Part shown: positions 17,732 through 26,443 of the stretch, piece by piece
Layout of the letters: every line of letters begins with the position of its first letter
Position numbering within the stretch: the first letter of the stretch is position 1
Translations under genes and position numbers: made by a program
Assembly (NCBI GenBank): GCA_017435865.1
Contig: JAFSEF010000053.1
Location: 62,001 to 126,000 of the forward strand
Origin: Clostridia bacterium
GTDB taxonomy: Bacteria; Bacillota; Clostridia; Oscillospirales; Acutalibacteraceae
DNA length: 64,000 nt
Direction of reading: 5' to 3'
The notes under the pieces: generated by a model
Database searches by the model: none
What the model was told of the DNA's origin: nothing
What the model saw: the letters and a program-made list of their open reading frames with translations, nothing else

Positions 17732-18898
17732 ATGAAAAAAGTTTTGGCAGTATTGCTCGCTGTATGTATGGTTCTTCCTTTTGCTTTTTCCGTAAGTGCA
17801 AAAGAGAATGTGCTGCAGTTTGACGAAAACGGTGAATTTGTCATCATGCATCTTTGCGATTGTCAGGATGGCTATCCCGCAAGCGAAACCATGTTTGCTT
17901 TTATCCGCAACGCAATTGCAAAGTATGATCCTGATATTGTTATCCTCGGCGGTGACAATACAGTTGGTCCCCAGGAAACAAAAGCTCTTGCTATTGAAGA
18001 ACTTGTTGCTCCCTTCGTTGAAACCGAAACCTATTTTGCTGTTACCTTTGGCAACCATGACGATGAACAGGGTGTCGACAGAGAACAGCTGCTGAAATAC
18101 TATCAGCAGTACGGCGGCGAATACTGCCTGACTGTTGATATCGTTCCCGAACTTTTTGGTGTCGGTACACACAATCTGCCCGTTCTCAGCTCTGACGGCA
18201 GCAAGTATGCTTTCAACATCTGGACATTTGACTCCAATACCTATCATCCCGAAGGCGGATATGATGCTGTTCATGAAGATCAGATCGAATGGTACAAGCA
18301 GACCGCAGCAGTTCTTGCTGCTGAAAACGGTGGCGAAGTTGTTCCCGCAATGGCATTCCAGCACATCATTGTCGGCGAAGCATTCCCCGCATTGTTCCAG
18401 ACTTATCCCGATGCACTTGCAGTTCCGGATATCACCAAGACTGTTGACGGTGTAACCTATTCCTTCACTCCGCAGTATGATCGTATCACAAGCGGTGTTG
18501 TTATGGAATTCCCGTGCCCCGGCTCCGTGAACTACGGTCAGTTTGATGCTTTCCTTGAAGTCGGTGACGTTATGGCTACTTTCTCCGGCCATGATCATAT
18601 CAACACCTTTACTGTTCCTTATAAGGGCATTGATATCATCAACACTCCCGGTGCAACTTTCAATTCCTATGGTGATGATTCCAGCCGTGGCTGCCGTATT
18701 ATCACCATCAATGAAAACGATCCCAAAAACTACAAGAACGAACTTGTTACTGTTTATTCTGCTATTCTTGAAGGCGATGACGAAGTTCTCAACGGTACAG
18801 CTGATGCTTCCAAGATCAATGCATTCTTCGGTAAGCTCGTCGATATGTTCCTTGTGATCTTCACAAAGGCTCTCGGTGCAATTCAGGGTCTTATCTAA
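17732..18898 (+). CDS. Secreted calcineurin-like metallophosphoesterase
   Basis: A 388-residue exported phosphoesterase. A clear signal peptide (MKKVLAVLLAVCMVLPFAF, cleavage near VSA-KE) precedes the catalytic domain. The two-metal motifs appear in order: MHLCDCQD (metal Asp/His), VILGGDNT, FGNHDDE, AFQHI and a late SGHDHIN. The order and spacing fit the purple-acid-phosphatase-like branch of the family. A hydrophobic C-terminal stretch could be amphipathic. Start ATG at 17732 is chosen because AAAGGAG is 8 bases upstream. It is monocistronic with its own promoter and terminator. The substrate (phosphomonoester, nucleotide or diester) is unknown. Confidence 0.9.
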   Translation: MKKVLAVLLAVCMVLPFAFSVSAKENVLQFDENGEFVIMHLCDCQDGYPASETMFAFIRNAIAKYDPDIVILGGDNTVGPQETKALAIEELVAPFVETETYFAVTFGNHDDEQGVDREQLLKYYQQYGGEYCLTVDIVPELFGVGTHNLPVLSSDGSKYAFNIWTFDSNTYHPEGGYDAVHEDQIEWYKQTAAVLAAENGGEVVPAMAFQHIIVGEAFPALFQTYPDALAVPDITKTVDGVTYSFTPQYDRITSGVVMEFPCPGSVNYGQFDAFLEVGDVMATFSGHDHINTFTVPYKGIDIINTPGATFNSYGDDSSRGCRIITINENDPKNYKNELVTVYSAILEGDDEVLNGTADASKINAFFGKLVDMFLVIFTKALGAIQGLI

Positions 18899-18915
18899 AA
18901 TCAAATCATTATCCC

Positions 18916-18947
18916 AAACCTCCTTGCAGTATGCAGGGAGGTTTTTT
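18916..18947 (+). terminator. Terminator after the metallophosphoesterase gene
   Basis: AACCTCCTTGCA and TGCAGGGAGGTT pair around a short loop and are followed by a T run. Confidence 0.88.
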
Positions 18948-19016
18948 CAACGCTTTTTACAAAGATGTGCTCCTTGCAACACAAATTGAAATAAGGTTGC
19001 AAAATGTGAATAAAAA

Positions 19017-19042
19017 GTTAACAATGTTAACAATTTGTTAAC
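19017..19042. promoter_or_regulatory. Triple GTTAACA motif upstream of the acyl ligase gene
   Basis: The heptamer GTTAACA, with palindromic core GTTAAC, is repeated three times, with the core at 19017, 19026 and 19037 (steps of 9 and 11 bases). A possible -10 TATTAT lies at 19064-19069, so the repeats cover the -35 area. This looks like a cluster of operator half-sites for the ligase/ACP pair. The sequence is AT-rich, so chance is not excluded. Confidence 0.45.
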
Positions 19043-19112
19043 AAATGTTCATAGAATTATAAATATTATACCTGTAATATATGTAGTCAGAAAAACGGAT
19101 AAAGGGATTATT

Positions 19113-20645
19113 ATGAGAGAAACAAAAACCGTTGCACAATTGTTGAACAATGCTGTTGAGAAGTATGCAGACAAAGATTTCTGCCGATACATCATTGACG
19201 GAAAAGTTGCAGCCAAAACCTACAGAGAGTTCAAAAATGACAGTTATGCTGTCTGCAGATACATAAAATCAGTCAGTCATAAAAAAAGACACATTGCATT
19301 TGTCGGAAAAACCAATTATGAATACGTTGCCTGCCTGACAGGTATGATCATCAGCGGAAATGTGGTTGTTCCTTTTGCACCCGATATTTCCGTGCATGAA
19401 GCTACGCAGTTGTTTGCAGATGCTGATATTGATATGCTTTTCTGTGAAGAAGAGTTTCTCGGAAAAGCGGAGGAAATCAAACAGTCTTATGTTGGTCTGA
19501 GAAAAGTGATTTCTTTGGGGAATCACTTTTGGTTTGAAGAAGTTTTCAACGAATACGGAGACAATTCCGAACACGCTAGAATACAGATTGAAGATGCTGA
19601 GCCGAATGACTGTGCGTTGATCATTTATACTTCCGGAACAACGGGAGATCGCAAAGGTGTAATGCTTTCACACGGCAATCTTGCTGCTAATTCCACGTAT
19701 GACACTTATAAAATGGAAGATGATGATGTCAGTTTTTCCATATTGCCGATGCATCATGTTTTTTGTTATGCCTGTGATGTGCTGAAAACCATTTATGACG
19801 GCGGTACGTTGTGCCTGAACGGAAATCTGATTGATCTGTATAAGAACATTCTTATTTTTCAGCCCACCATCATGCGTATTGTGCCTGCAATCTGCAAGTC
19901 CATGCTCACAAAAATTCACATTGCAGAAAGAAGAAATCCGGTGCTTACAAAAAGAGAAGCTGCTGAGATGATCCTCGGTAAAAATTTCAGACGCATGATT
20001 GCCGGCAGTGCATTTTTGAGTCCGACCCTCATTGATGCGTTTGAAGAATACGGAATCACGGCACGACAAGGATACGGAATGACCGAATGCAGTCCGCGTA
20101 TTACCACTTCTGACTTTACGGAAGTGTGTAAGTATTCCAATGGAAAGCTGCTCGGGGTGGATGAGGTCCGCACTGTGGATGGCGAAATTCAGGTCAAAGG
20201 TCCTTCTGTCATGCTCGGTTATTATAAGAGACCGCAGGCAACAAAAGAAGTTTTTACGCAGGACGGCTATCTGATGACCGGTGACCTCGGTTATCTTGAA
20301 GGGGATCATGTTTACCTCGTCGGACGTAAGAAGAATCTGATTATCCTTTCAAACGGTGAAAACATTTCTCCTGAAGAAATTGAGAATATGTTTGCCGATT
20401 ATGATCTGATTAAAGAAATGATTGTCATTGCACAGGATGATGAAATTACCGCACAGGTTTATCCCGATCTGACAGTGGCACAACTGACCGGAATTGAAGA
20501 TGTAAGCACTGAAATTGAAAAACTGATTGATGAAGTCAATATGAAAATGCCTGCTGATCGACAGGTTAAAAAATTCATTCTGCGCGAAACTCCCTTTGAA
20601 AGAACATCAACCGGTAAAATCAAAAGACAGGCTTTTTATTATTAA
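19113..20645 (+). CDS. AMP-dependent acyl ligase (fatty acyl-CoA/ACP synthetase type)
   Basis: ANL-superfamily adenylating enzyme that activates a carboxylate as acyl-AMP and transfers it to a thiol. The P-loop A3 motif is YTSGTTGDRKGVMLSHGN (about residues 172-190), A5 is QGYGMTECSP, A7 is LMTGDLGYLEGDHVYLVGRKK, and the catalytic A10 lysine K502 is in STGKIKRQAF. The length of 510 residues suits a medium/long-chain acyl synthetase. ATG 19113 is chosen: AAAGGGA is just upstream, and earlier in-frame codons add an unrelated tail. An acyl carrier protein gene follows 27 bases later, so the acceptor is probably that ACP and not CoA (inference). Confidence 0.9.
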   Translation: MRETKTVAQLLNNAVEKYADKDFCRYIIDGKVAAKTYREFKNDSYAVCRYIKSVSHKKRHIAFVGKTNYEYVACLTGMIISGNVVVPFAPDISVHEATQLFADADIDMLFCEEEFLGKAEEIKQSYVGLRKVISLGNHFWFEEVFNEYGDNSEHARIQIEDAEPNDCALIIYTSGTTGDRKGVMLSHGNLAANSTYDTYKMEDDDVSFSILPMHHVFCYACDVLKTIYDGGTLCLNGNLIDLYKNILIFQPTIMRIVPAICKSMLTKIHIAERRNPVLTKREAAEMILGKNFRRMIAGSAFLSPTLIDAFEEYGITARQGYGMTECSPRITTSDFTEVCKYSNGKLLGVDEVRTVDGEIQVKGPSVMLGYYKRPQATKEVFTQDGYLMTGDLGYLEGDHVYLVGRKKNLIILSNGENISPEEIENMFADYDLIKEMIVIAQDDEITAQVYPDLTVAQLTGIEDVSTEIEKLIDEVNMKMPADRQVKKFILRETPFERTSTGKIKRQAFYY

Positions 20646-20672
20646 CTGATGAAGAAAGGAGTTAAAAATTAA

Positions 20673-20882
20673 ATGGATAAACTTATTGCATTGCTTGAAA
20701 ATTATGTTGAGGTTGATGAAATCAACGAAAACTCAACATTCGGTAAAGATCTCGGTCTGAGTTCTTTTGATACCGTGTGTCTGATTGCCGATATCAAAAA
20801 AGAATTCGGTCCTGAACTGAGCATAAAAGACTTTGTCAAATATAAAACCGTTGGTGAAATGGCTGCTTATCTGCAGGCCTGA
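20673..20882 (+). CDS. Acyl carrier protein, stand-alone partner of the ligase
   Basis: A 69-residue ACP-fold protein. The phosphopantetheine site is GLSSFD, where S31 takes the place of the Ser in the usual DSL; the neighbouring residues are Ser and Phe, not Asp and Leu. Acidic helices II and III (TVCLIADIKKEFG, KDFVKYKTVGEMAAYL) are typical. It differs from fatty-acid AcpP and is paired with its own ligase. No ketosynthase, thioesterase or condensation domain lies nearby. Start ATG at 20673 after AAAGGAG. A terminator closes this two-gene unit. Confidence 0.87.
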   Translation: MDKLIALLENYVEVDEINENSTFGKDLGLSSFDTVCLIADIKKEFGPELSIKDFVKYKTVGEMAAYLQA

Positions 20883-20901
20883 TTGATGTTGCATACAAAG
20901 G

Positions 20902-20936
20902 AGCAATCTTCCGTTTATCAGGGGGATTGCTTTTTT
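20902..20936 (+). terminator. Terminator after the ACP gene
   Basis: AGCAATCTTCC pairs with GGGGGATTGCT (two G-T pairs) around an 8-base loop and is followed by TTTTTT. Confidence 0.82.
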
Positions 20937-20961
20937 AATCCGCAACAAAAATGCTGAGCAG

Positions 20962-20997
20962 TTGACAAACATCATGTGGTGTGATATAATTCCACAT
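20962..20997 (+). promoter_or_regulatory. metY promoter with inverted repeat over the -10
   Basis: Perfect consensus TTGACA (20962-20967), 17 bases, TATAAT (20985-20990). The inverted repeat ATGTGG (20974-20979) / CCACAT (20992-20997) brackets the -10 and the likely start point, as a repressor operator would. The untranslated leader is only about 30 bases, so there is no room for a SAM riboswitch or T-box. Confidence 0.78.
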
Positions 20998-21026
20998 TAT
21001 TAAAAATTGTTGTAGAGGTGTTTTGT

Positions 21027-22301
21027 ATGCCCGATTATAAGATTGAAACACTCTGTGTGCAGGCAGGTTACGAGCCGAAAAACGGTGAACCGCGTGTGCT
21101 TCCTATTTATCAGAGTACAACATATAAATACGATACCGCTGAACACGTCGGCGATCTTTTTGACCTGAAAGCTGCAGGCCATATGTATTCCCGTATTTCC
21201 AATCCGACGCTGGAAGCTGTTGAAAAAAAACTTGCTGCTCTTGAGGGCGGTACAGGTGCATTGCTTTGTTCTTCCGGTCAGGCAGCAAATACCATTGCAA
21301 TTCTCAACATCTGTAAAGCAGGGGAGAATATTGTGAGTCTGCCTGCAATTTACGGCGGCACAATCAATCTGTTTGCTGTTTCCTTTAAAAAACTCGGAAT
21401 CGAAGTACGTTTTACAAAACCCGGTATGACCGATGAAGAAATTGAAGCACTGATTGATGACAAAACCCGTTTGGTATTCGGTGAAACCATTGCAAACCCT
21501 GCATTGACGGTTATGGATATTGAACGTTATGCAGCTCTTGCTCATAAGCACGATATTCCTTTGTTTGTTGACAACACTTTTGCAACCCCCATTTTCTGTC
21601 GTCCCTTTGAATTCGGTGCGGACGTGGTTATCCATTCTACTACTAAATATATGGATGGTCACGCTTCCTGTGTCGGCGGTGTTATCATTGACAGCGGTAA
21701 ATTCAATTGGGCAAACGGCAAATTCCCCGAATTGACGGAAGTGGACGAATCTTATCACGGTGTTCGTTATGTCAATGATTTCGGTATGGAAAATGCCTAC
21801 ATCACCAAGGCAAGAGTGCAGCTTATGCGTGACTACGGCATGATTCCTTCTCCGTTTTCCGCATTTATTCTGAATCTCGGACTTGAATCTCTGCACGTCA
21901 GAATGGAACGCCACAGTGAAAATGCACTCAAAGTTGCAAAATTCCTGGAAGGTCATGAAAAGATTCAGTCTGTCAACTATCCTGCACTTGAATCCAATGC
22001 TGATTACGCATTGGCACAGAAGTATTTCCCGAACGGCTGCTGCGGTGTTATCTCTTTCATTATGAAAGGCGGAAGAGATGCTGCAGTCAAGGTCATGAAT
22101 AAACTTGATCTTGCAAAAATCGTTGTTCATGTCGCTGATGCACGTACCTGCGTTCTGCATCCTGCCAGCATGACGCACAGACAGCTGACAGATGAACAGC
22201 TTGTAGCAGCCGGTGTAGATCCCGGACTTGTACGTTTCAGTGTCGGCATCGAAAATGTTGATGACATTATTGCTGACCTTGCAGCAGCACTTGCTGATTG
22301 A
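21027..22301 (+). CDS. metY: O-acetylhomoserine sulfhydrylase MetY
   Basis: PLP-dependent Cys/Met metabolism enzyme making homocysteine directly from O-acetylhomoserine and sulfide. The PLP lysine is in VVIHSTTKYMDGHASCVGG. The N-terminal ETLCVQAGYEP and YSRISNPTLEAVEKKLAALEGG are hallmarks of MetY, and the central insert (FPELTEVDESYHG) is longer than in cystathionine gamma-synthases. The length of 424 residues fits. Start ATG 21027 is preceded by GAGGTG at 7 bases. metA follows after 34 bases. Together they form the direct-sulfhydrylation branch of methionine synthesis. Confidence 0.95.
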   Translation: MPDYKIETLCVQAGYEPKNGEPRVLPIYQSTTYKYDTAEHVGDLFDLKAAGHMYSRISNPTLEAVEKKLAALEGGTGALLCSSGQAANTIAILNICKAGENIVSLPAIYGGTINLFAVSFKKLGIEVRFTKPGMTDEEIEALIDDKTRLVFGETIANPALTVMDIERYAALAHKHDIPLFVDNTFATPIFCRPFEFGADVVIHSTTKYMDGHASCVGGVIIDSGKFNWANGKFPELTEVDESYHGVRYVNDFGMENAYITKARVQLMRDYGMIPSPFSAFILNLGLESLHVRMERHSENALKVAKFLEGHEKIQSVNYPALESNADYALAQKYFPNGCCGVISFIMKGGRDAAVKVMNKLDLAKIVVHVADARTCVLHPASMTHRQLTDEQLVAAGVDPGLVRFSVGIENVDDIIADLAAALAD

Positions 22302-22335
22302 TTCTCTTAATTTTTCCCGACTGAGGTGATTGTTT

Positions 22336-23253
22336 TTGCCGATTAAAATTCCGAATGAGCTGCCGGCAACGCAAATTCTTGAAGATGAGAATATCTTTGT
22401 AATGACGCAGACCAGGGCCATTACGCAGGATATCCGTCCGTTGCACATTCTTATGCTTAACTTAATGCCGACAAAAATCGTGACGGAAACGCAGATTTCC
22501 CGTCTGATCGGTAATACACCCCTGCAGGTGGAACTGGAGCTTTTGCAGACAGCAACCCACAAATCAAAGCATACTTCGCAAGAACATATGCTTGCTTTTT
22601 ATAAAACATTTGACGAAGTCAGACACCGTAATTTTGACGGTATGATCATTACCGGTGCTCCTGTTGAGCATCTTGCATTTGAAGATGTTGAATACTGGCA
22701 AGAGCTGACAGAAATCATGGAGTGGACCAAAAAGCACGTCACCAGTACGCTGCATATCTGCTGGGGTGCACAGGCTGCATTGTATTACCATTACGGTATT
22801 CCGAAGTATCAGCTTGATAAAAAGCTTTTCGGTGTGTTTGAGCACACGGTGGATTATAAAAAATCCATTCTGTTCCGCGGATTTGATGATGTCTTTCTTG
22901 CACCTCATTCCCGTCACACAACCGTATTGCGTGAAGATGTTGAAGCAGTTGATAACCTTCGTGTTCTTGCAAGCAGCGAAAAAGCAGGTGTTTATGTCGT
23001 TTCTACTCCCAAAGGCAGGCAGATTTTTGTAACCGGCCACTCGGAGTATGATGCGGATACCCTTGCAAAAGAGTATTTCAGAGATAAAACTGCAGGCCTG
23101 CCGATTGAAATGCCTGAGAATTATTTCCCTGATGACGATGACACCAAAGCACCCCTGGTGACATGGCGAAGTCATGCGAATCTGCTGTTCAGCAATTGGT
23201 TGAACTATTTTGTCTACCAGAGCACACCATATAATATTGAAGAGATTCAATGA
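22336..23253 (+). CDS. metA: Homoserine O-acetyltransferase MetA
   Basis: Acylates homoserine, the first committed step to methionine. With the TTG start at 22336 (GAGGTGA 6 bases upstream) the protein begins [11 protein letters not shown] like other MetA proteins. The catalytic triad then falls at the standard numbers C142 (HICWGAQ), H235 and E237 (TGHSEYD). Residue 111 is Glu (GAPVE). In studied MetA proteins Glu at 111 goes with acetyl-CoA use and Gly with succinyl-CoA use, so this is predicted to be an acetyltransferase despite the common name succinyltransferase. That agrees with MetY next door. Length 305 residues. Confidence 0.95.
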   Translation: MPIKIPNELPATQILEDENIFVMTQTRAITQDIRPLHILMLNLMPTKIVTETQISRLIGNTPLQVELELLQTATHKSKHTSQEHMLAFYKTFDEVRHRNFDGMIITGAPVEHLAFEDVEYWQELTEIMEWTKKHVTSTLHICWGAQAALYYHYGIPKYQLDKKLFGVFEHTVDYKKSILFRGFDDVFLAPHSRHTTVLREDVEAVDNLRVLASSEKAGVYVVSTPKGRQIFVTGHSEYDADTLAKEYFRDKTAGLPIEMPENYFPDDDDTKAPLVTWRSHANLLFSNWLNYFVYQSTPYNIEEIQ

Positions 23254-23286
23254 AAAAAGCCCGGATTCGGTTCCGGGCTTTTTTTA
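23253..23286. terminator. Terminator between metA and the convergent membrane protein gene
   Basis: AAAAAAGCCCGGA and TTCCGGGCTTTTTT form a strong stem around TTCGG, with A and T runs giving termination on both strands. Confidence 0.9.
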
Positions 23287-23290
23287 ATGC

Positions 23291-23899
23291 TTATATTGTT
23301 TCTGAGTGTTCTGTTTCTTTTTCAAAATGCACCAGATGCAATTCTTTGTTCAGGAAGGCGAGTGCCGTAAAATGGCAGATCTGCAGAAGTTCAATATAAC
23401 AAAGAATTTCGTATTGTAAATATCTGTAATGCGGGATGCAGACAATGTCGGCTTTGTCAAGCAGAAGCACGGCAATGAATGCAATCAAAAAACAAACACA
23501 GGAACAGATGCCGATGAAAAGACTGTCCCGTCCGAGTTTATAGTGTTTGAATCTCTTTGCCTGCAGACAGAACAAAAAGTAAGGTATGGTCTGCAGCAGG
23601 ATAAACAAAACGATGTGGTACTCGTACGTGATCAGATATCTTATCAACAGGGAACTGTAAATCATAATGGACGGAAAGACAAGAATGATCGGATGCTTCT
23701 TTGTCATCGACACAGCATAAACGCCCAAGGTAACAATGCCTGCTCCCGGAATGATCCATGCGAATAAATAATTCAGGAATGCCGGATCACACTTGAACAT
23801 TCCGATGAGCACGATGATCAGTCCGACCAGACAGCTCAGAATTGTATTCATTATATTTTTTCTGTCTATCAGCAGACTGATAATCGTTGAAAGGCTCAT
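23291..23899 (-). CDS. Multi-pass membrane protein, unknown function
   Basis: A 202-residue protein with about six hydrophobic segments: two near residues 20-60, one or two around 70-95, one at about 95-110, then one at about 127-147, with a Glu-rich tail. I do not recognise the family. It lies 22 bases downstream of the GH2 gene on the minus strand and probably shares its transcript. The start at 23899 has only a weak GGACGGA as RBS; Met17 is a possible alternative. It has no transporter motif, so a role in sugar uptake would be speculation. Confidence 0.7.
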   Translation of the reverse strand: MSLSTIISLLIDRKNIMNTILSCLVGLIIVLIGMFKCDPAFLNYLFAWIIPGAGIVTLGVYAVSMTKKHPIILVFPSIMIYSSLLIRYLITYEYHIVLFILLQTIPYFLFCLQAKRFKHYKLGRDSLFIGICSCVCFLIAFIAVLLLDKADIVCIPHYRYLQYEILCYIELLQICHFTALAFLNKELHLVHFEKETEHSETI

Positions 23900-23921
23900 T
23901 TTTTATTCCGTCCGTTGTTTG

Positions 23922-26294
23922 TTATTTCTTTTCAGCGGTCAGATGCAAAACTTGTGTATTCAGACCTTCTGCTTCAATGGTTACGGTAATGTCACCGGAT
24001 TTGCCGATTGTACGGATCCAGAATGCTCTGTCACCACCGATGAGAGCAAAATGATCGGGACCGATTATTTTTGCGGGACCATCGATACTTACTTTGACAG
24101 CATTGTTTGCAAAGGGAAGCACGTTGTCATTCTGATCCAGGCAAAGCAGCTCAATTCTTGTGACATCATAGGTTTTGTCTTCAACAAGGGTTGTGCTGTC
24201 AGCAGTAGCTGTCAGGTGCTTCGAGAGCACTGCTGTTTTTGTAACGGACTTAACGACTTCACCGTTTTTGTAGCCGTCAAATCTGTATGTGACCTGTTCG
24301 TCACCCCAGTTTGCGAAATACTTGGTTACAATGTCAACCACACGGGGGATGGGAATTGCACCGGCAACAACACCGGCAGCAAGTTCAAGGTAATGGTGAG
24401 GAGGCATGATGTAGCCGTATTTTGCAGCTGCAACCATTGCTTTCTTCATGTACTTTGCACTTGTTTCATTCAGTCCTTCATCCTTCTGCAGGCTGTCGCC
24501 GATGTAGTCGGAAGGCATGATGGGCGGATGGGGAAGATGTGCAAACTTAGTCTTGTCGGGATATGCCGTGGATTTGTAAACACCGTTTTTGTAGATTTTG
24601 ACATAATCACAGTTTGTGAAAATGTAAATCTGACCGATGATTGCACCGGGATGCTCACCGACATCCATTGAAGAAGAAACTTCGAGGACGGGTGTTTTAT
24701 CTTGCTGTGATGCATACACGGCAGCACTGAGCTTCGGAACACGGAACATATCGGTGACACCATGATAGCAGATTCTGTCGCCGCTGCCGAAATCCTTGTG
24801 CGTATTGTAGTCAGACATACACCAGGCTGTTGCACCGCAGTAACGGTCGGAAGAATAGGACTTGTTCTGTACACGGGCATGACGCAGAGCAACTTCACGA
24901 CGGATTTCTTCACGGTCAAAGCTCTTTGTCGGATACATATGGCCATTGTATTCAGTGACAAGGTACGGAGCACGCAGGCCTGCAACAAGCGTCGGAGGCA
25001 GAAGTGCAATCGGGCCGCCTGAATGGGAGAAATCATTATATGTATAAACATCTTCAAGCAGGTGGCTGCGCGGGAAGTTACGAACACCGCCGGTCTGTCT
25101 TGAATCGTCAAGAGAATGTGCCAATGCGTTGGTTTCGGTATAAAACTCATCGCAGTCATTGCCTTCGTTTACGCGGACACCCCAAAGAACAACACAGGGA
25201 TGATTGCGGTCGCGGATGATCATGTCCTGAATATTTTCAAGACAGATCTGTCTCCATTCGCCTTCACCAAGGAACTGCCAGGAAGGCATTTCGGTGAAAA
25301 CAAGAAGACCGATTTCATCGCAGCGGTTCAGGAAATGAACGGAATCGGGATAGTGAGAGGTACGAACGAAGTTACAGCCAAGTTTGAATTTGAGCAGTTC
25401 TGCATCGGCAATCTGTGCGGAAGCGGGCATTGCATTACCGACATAAGGATAACTCTGATGTCGATTCAAGCCACGCAGCTTGATTCTTTTGCCATTCAGG
25501 AAGAACCCTTTTCTTGTGAATTCACAGGTTCTGAAACCAAAACGGACAATGTGTTCGTCATCTGCAAAGCGGACTTTCAGTGTATACAGAACGGGATTTT
25601 CAGGTTGCCAGCATTCAACACCGGGAATTGCCCAGTTGATACGCATGATCTTGGTGTTGTCAGCGGTGCAGGATTTTTCACTGATCACCTTATCGCCGTC
25701 ACACAGTGCAAGACGGATTTCACCTGATACTGCCTGCGAGAATGTAATGTCTGCAACGAGTTTTTTCTTCGGAGCAAGAACTTCAGGCGTTCTGACAAAC
25801 ACATCTTCAATGTGGATTTCGTCAATGATAATAACAGATACTTCTCTGTAAATACCACCGTAAACAAGATAGTCAACAACATTGCCGAAAGGCGGAATTT
25901 CAGGACGTTCGGTTGAATCAAGACGTACTGCAATCACGTTTCTGCTTTTGTTGATAAAGGGGGTAATATCAATTGTAAAGGGGGTGTATGCATCTTTGTG
26001 TGAGCCGGCTGCTTTGCCGTTGATGAACACTTCTGCATAGTTTGCTGCACCTTCAAAACGAAGCAATACTTTCTTGCCGGGCAGGTATGCTTCTTCAGGC
26101 AAACGGAAAGACTTGCGGTAGCAGCTGACAAACTGGTAAACAGCTTCGTCGAAATAATTAAGCGGAATCTCTTTGTTGGCATGGGGGATATCCACTGTTT
26201 CAAAACTGCTGTCATCATAGCCTGCATTCAGCATTTCATCTGTACAGGTTTCAGAATACTTCCATCCGAAATTCAGATCAATGATTTTTCTCAT
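23922..26294 (-). CDS. Glycoside hydrolase family 2 (beta-galactosidase/beta-glucuronidase type)
   Basis: A 790-residue retaining glycosidase. The N-terminal sugar-binding jelly roll runs to about residue 160 (KVLLRFEGAANYAEVFINGK, VYGGIYREVSV), followed by an Ig-like domain. The TIM barrel then holds LRGLNRHQSYPYVG, the general acid/base E377 in WGVRVNEG and the nucleophile E448 in LVTEYNG. Extra beta domains follow from about residue 540. No signal peptide is visible, so it is probably cytoplasmic and acts on imported oligosaccharides. Substrate is not readable within GH2. It has a perfect consensus promoter and RBS AGGAGGTCGA, and is followed by a membrane protein gene. Confidence 0.93.
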   Translation of the reverse strand: MRKIIDLNFGWKYSETCTDEMLNAGYDDSSFETVDIPHANKEIPLNYFDEAVYQFVSCYRKSFRLPEEAYLPGKKVLLRFEGAANYAEVFINGKAAGSHKDAYTPFTIDITPFINKSRNVIAVRLDSTERPEIPPFGNVVDYLVYGGIYREVSVIIIDEIHIEDVFVRTPEVLAPKKKLVADITFSQAVSGEIRLALCDGDKVISEKSCTADNTKIMRINWAIPGVECWQPENPVLYTLKVRFADDEHIVRFGFRTCEFTRKGFFLNGKRIKLRGLNRHQSYPYVGNAMPASAQIADAELLKFKLGCNFVRTSHYPDSVHFLNRCDEIGLLVFTEMPSWQFLGEGEWRQICLENIQDMIIRDRNHPCVVLWGVRVNEGNDCDEFYTETNALAHSLDDSRQTGGVRNFPRSHLLEDVYTYNDFSHSGGPIALLPPTLVAGLRAPYLVTEYNGHMYPTKSFDREEIRREVALRHARVQNKSYSSDRYCGATAWCMSDYNTHKDFGSGDRICYHGVTDMFRVPKLSAAVYASQQDKTPVLEVSSSMDVGEHPGAIIGQIYIFTNCDYVKIYKNGVYKSTAYPDKTKFAHLPHPPIMPSDYIGDSLQKDEGLNETSAKYMKKAMVAAAKYGYIMPPHHYLELAAGVVAGAIPIPRVVDIVTKYFANWGDEQVTYRFDGYKNGEVVKSVTKTAVLSKHLTATADSTTLVEDKTYDVTRIELLCLDQNDNVLPFANNAVKVSIDGPAKIIGPDHFALIGGDRAFWIRTIGKSGDITVTIEAEGLNTQVLHLTAEKK

Positions 26295-26318
26295 AGAATC
26301 GACCTCCTAATCTTTTTC

Positions 26319-26347
26319 ATTATACATTTTTATATATATTTTGTCAA
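26319..26347 (-). promoter_or_regulatory. Consensus promoter of the GH2 gene
   Basis: Read on the minus strand: TTGACA (26347-26342), 17 bases, TATAAT (26324-26319). It is a perfect sigma-A consensus, so the basal level should be high and any sugar control would need a repressor. Confidence 0.82.
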
Positions 26348-26382
26348 CTTAGATAATTCTTGTGTGAATTATATTTTTCCTA

Positions 26383-26411
26383 TTGAAAAATGCAGAATTG
26401 TTTGATATAAT
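26383..26411 (+). promoter_or_regulatory. Promoter of the dockerin protein gene
   Basis: TTGAAA (26383-26388), 17 bases, TATAAT (26406-26411), 32 bases upstream of the ATG at 26444. It points away from the GH2 promoter. Confidence 0.8.
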
Positions 26412-26443
26412 ATAAACATCTATGCGAAAGGAATTTGCTTATT

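Noticed and set aside
20883..21026. Possible SAM riboswitch or T-box before metY
   Set aside because: The consensus promoter leaves a leader of about 30 bases, and the only hairpin is the terminator of the previous unit.
21000..22562. Minus-strand open frame opposite metY
   Set aside because: Crosses the metY promoter and the metA start; no motif; composition typical of antisense frames.
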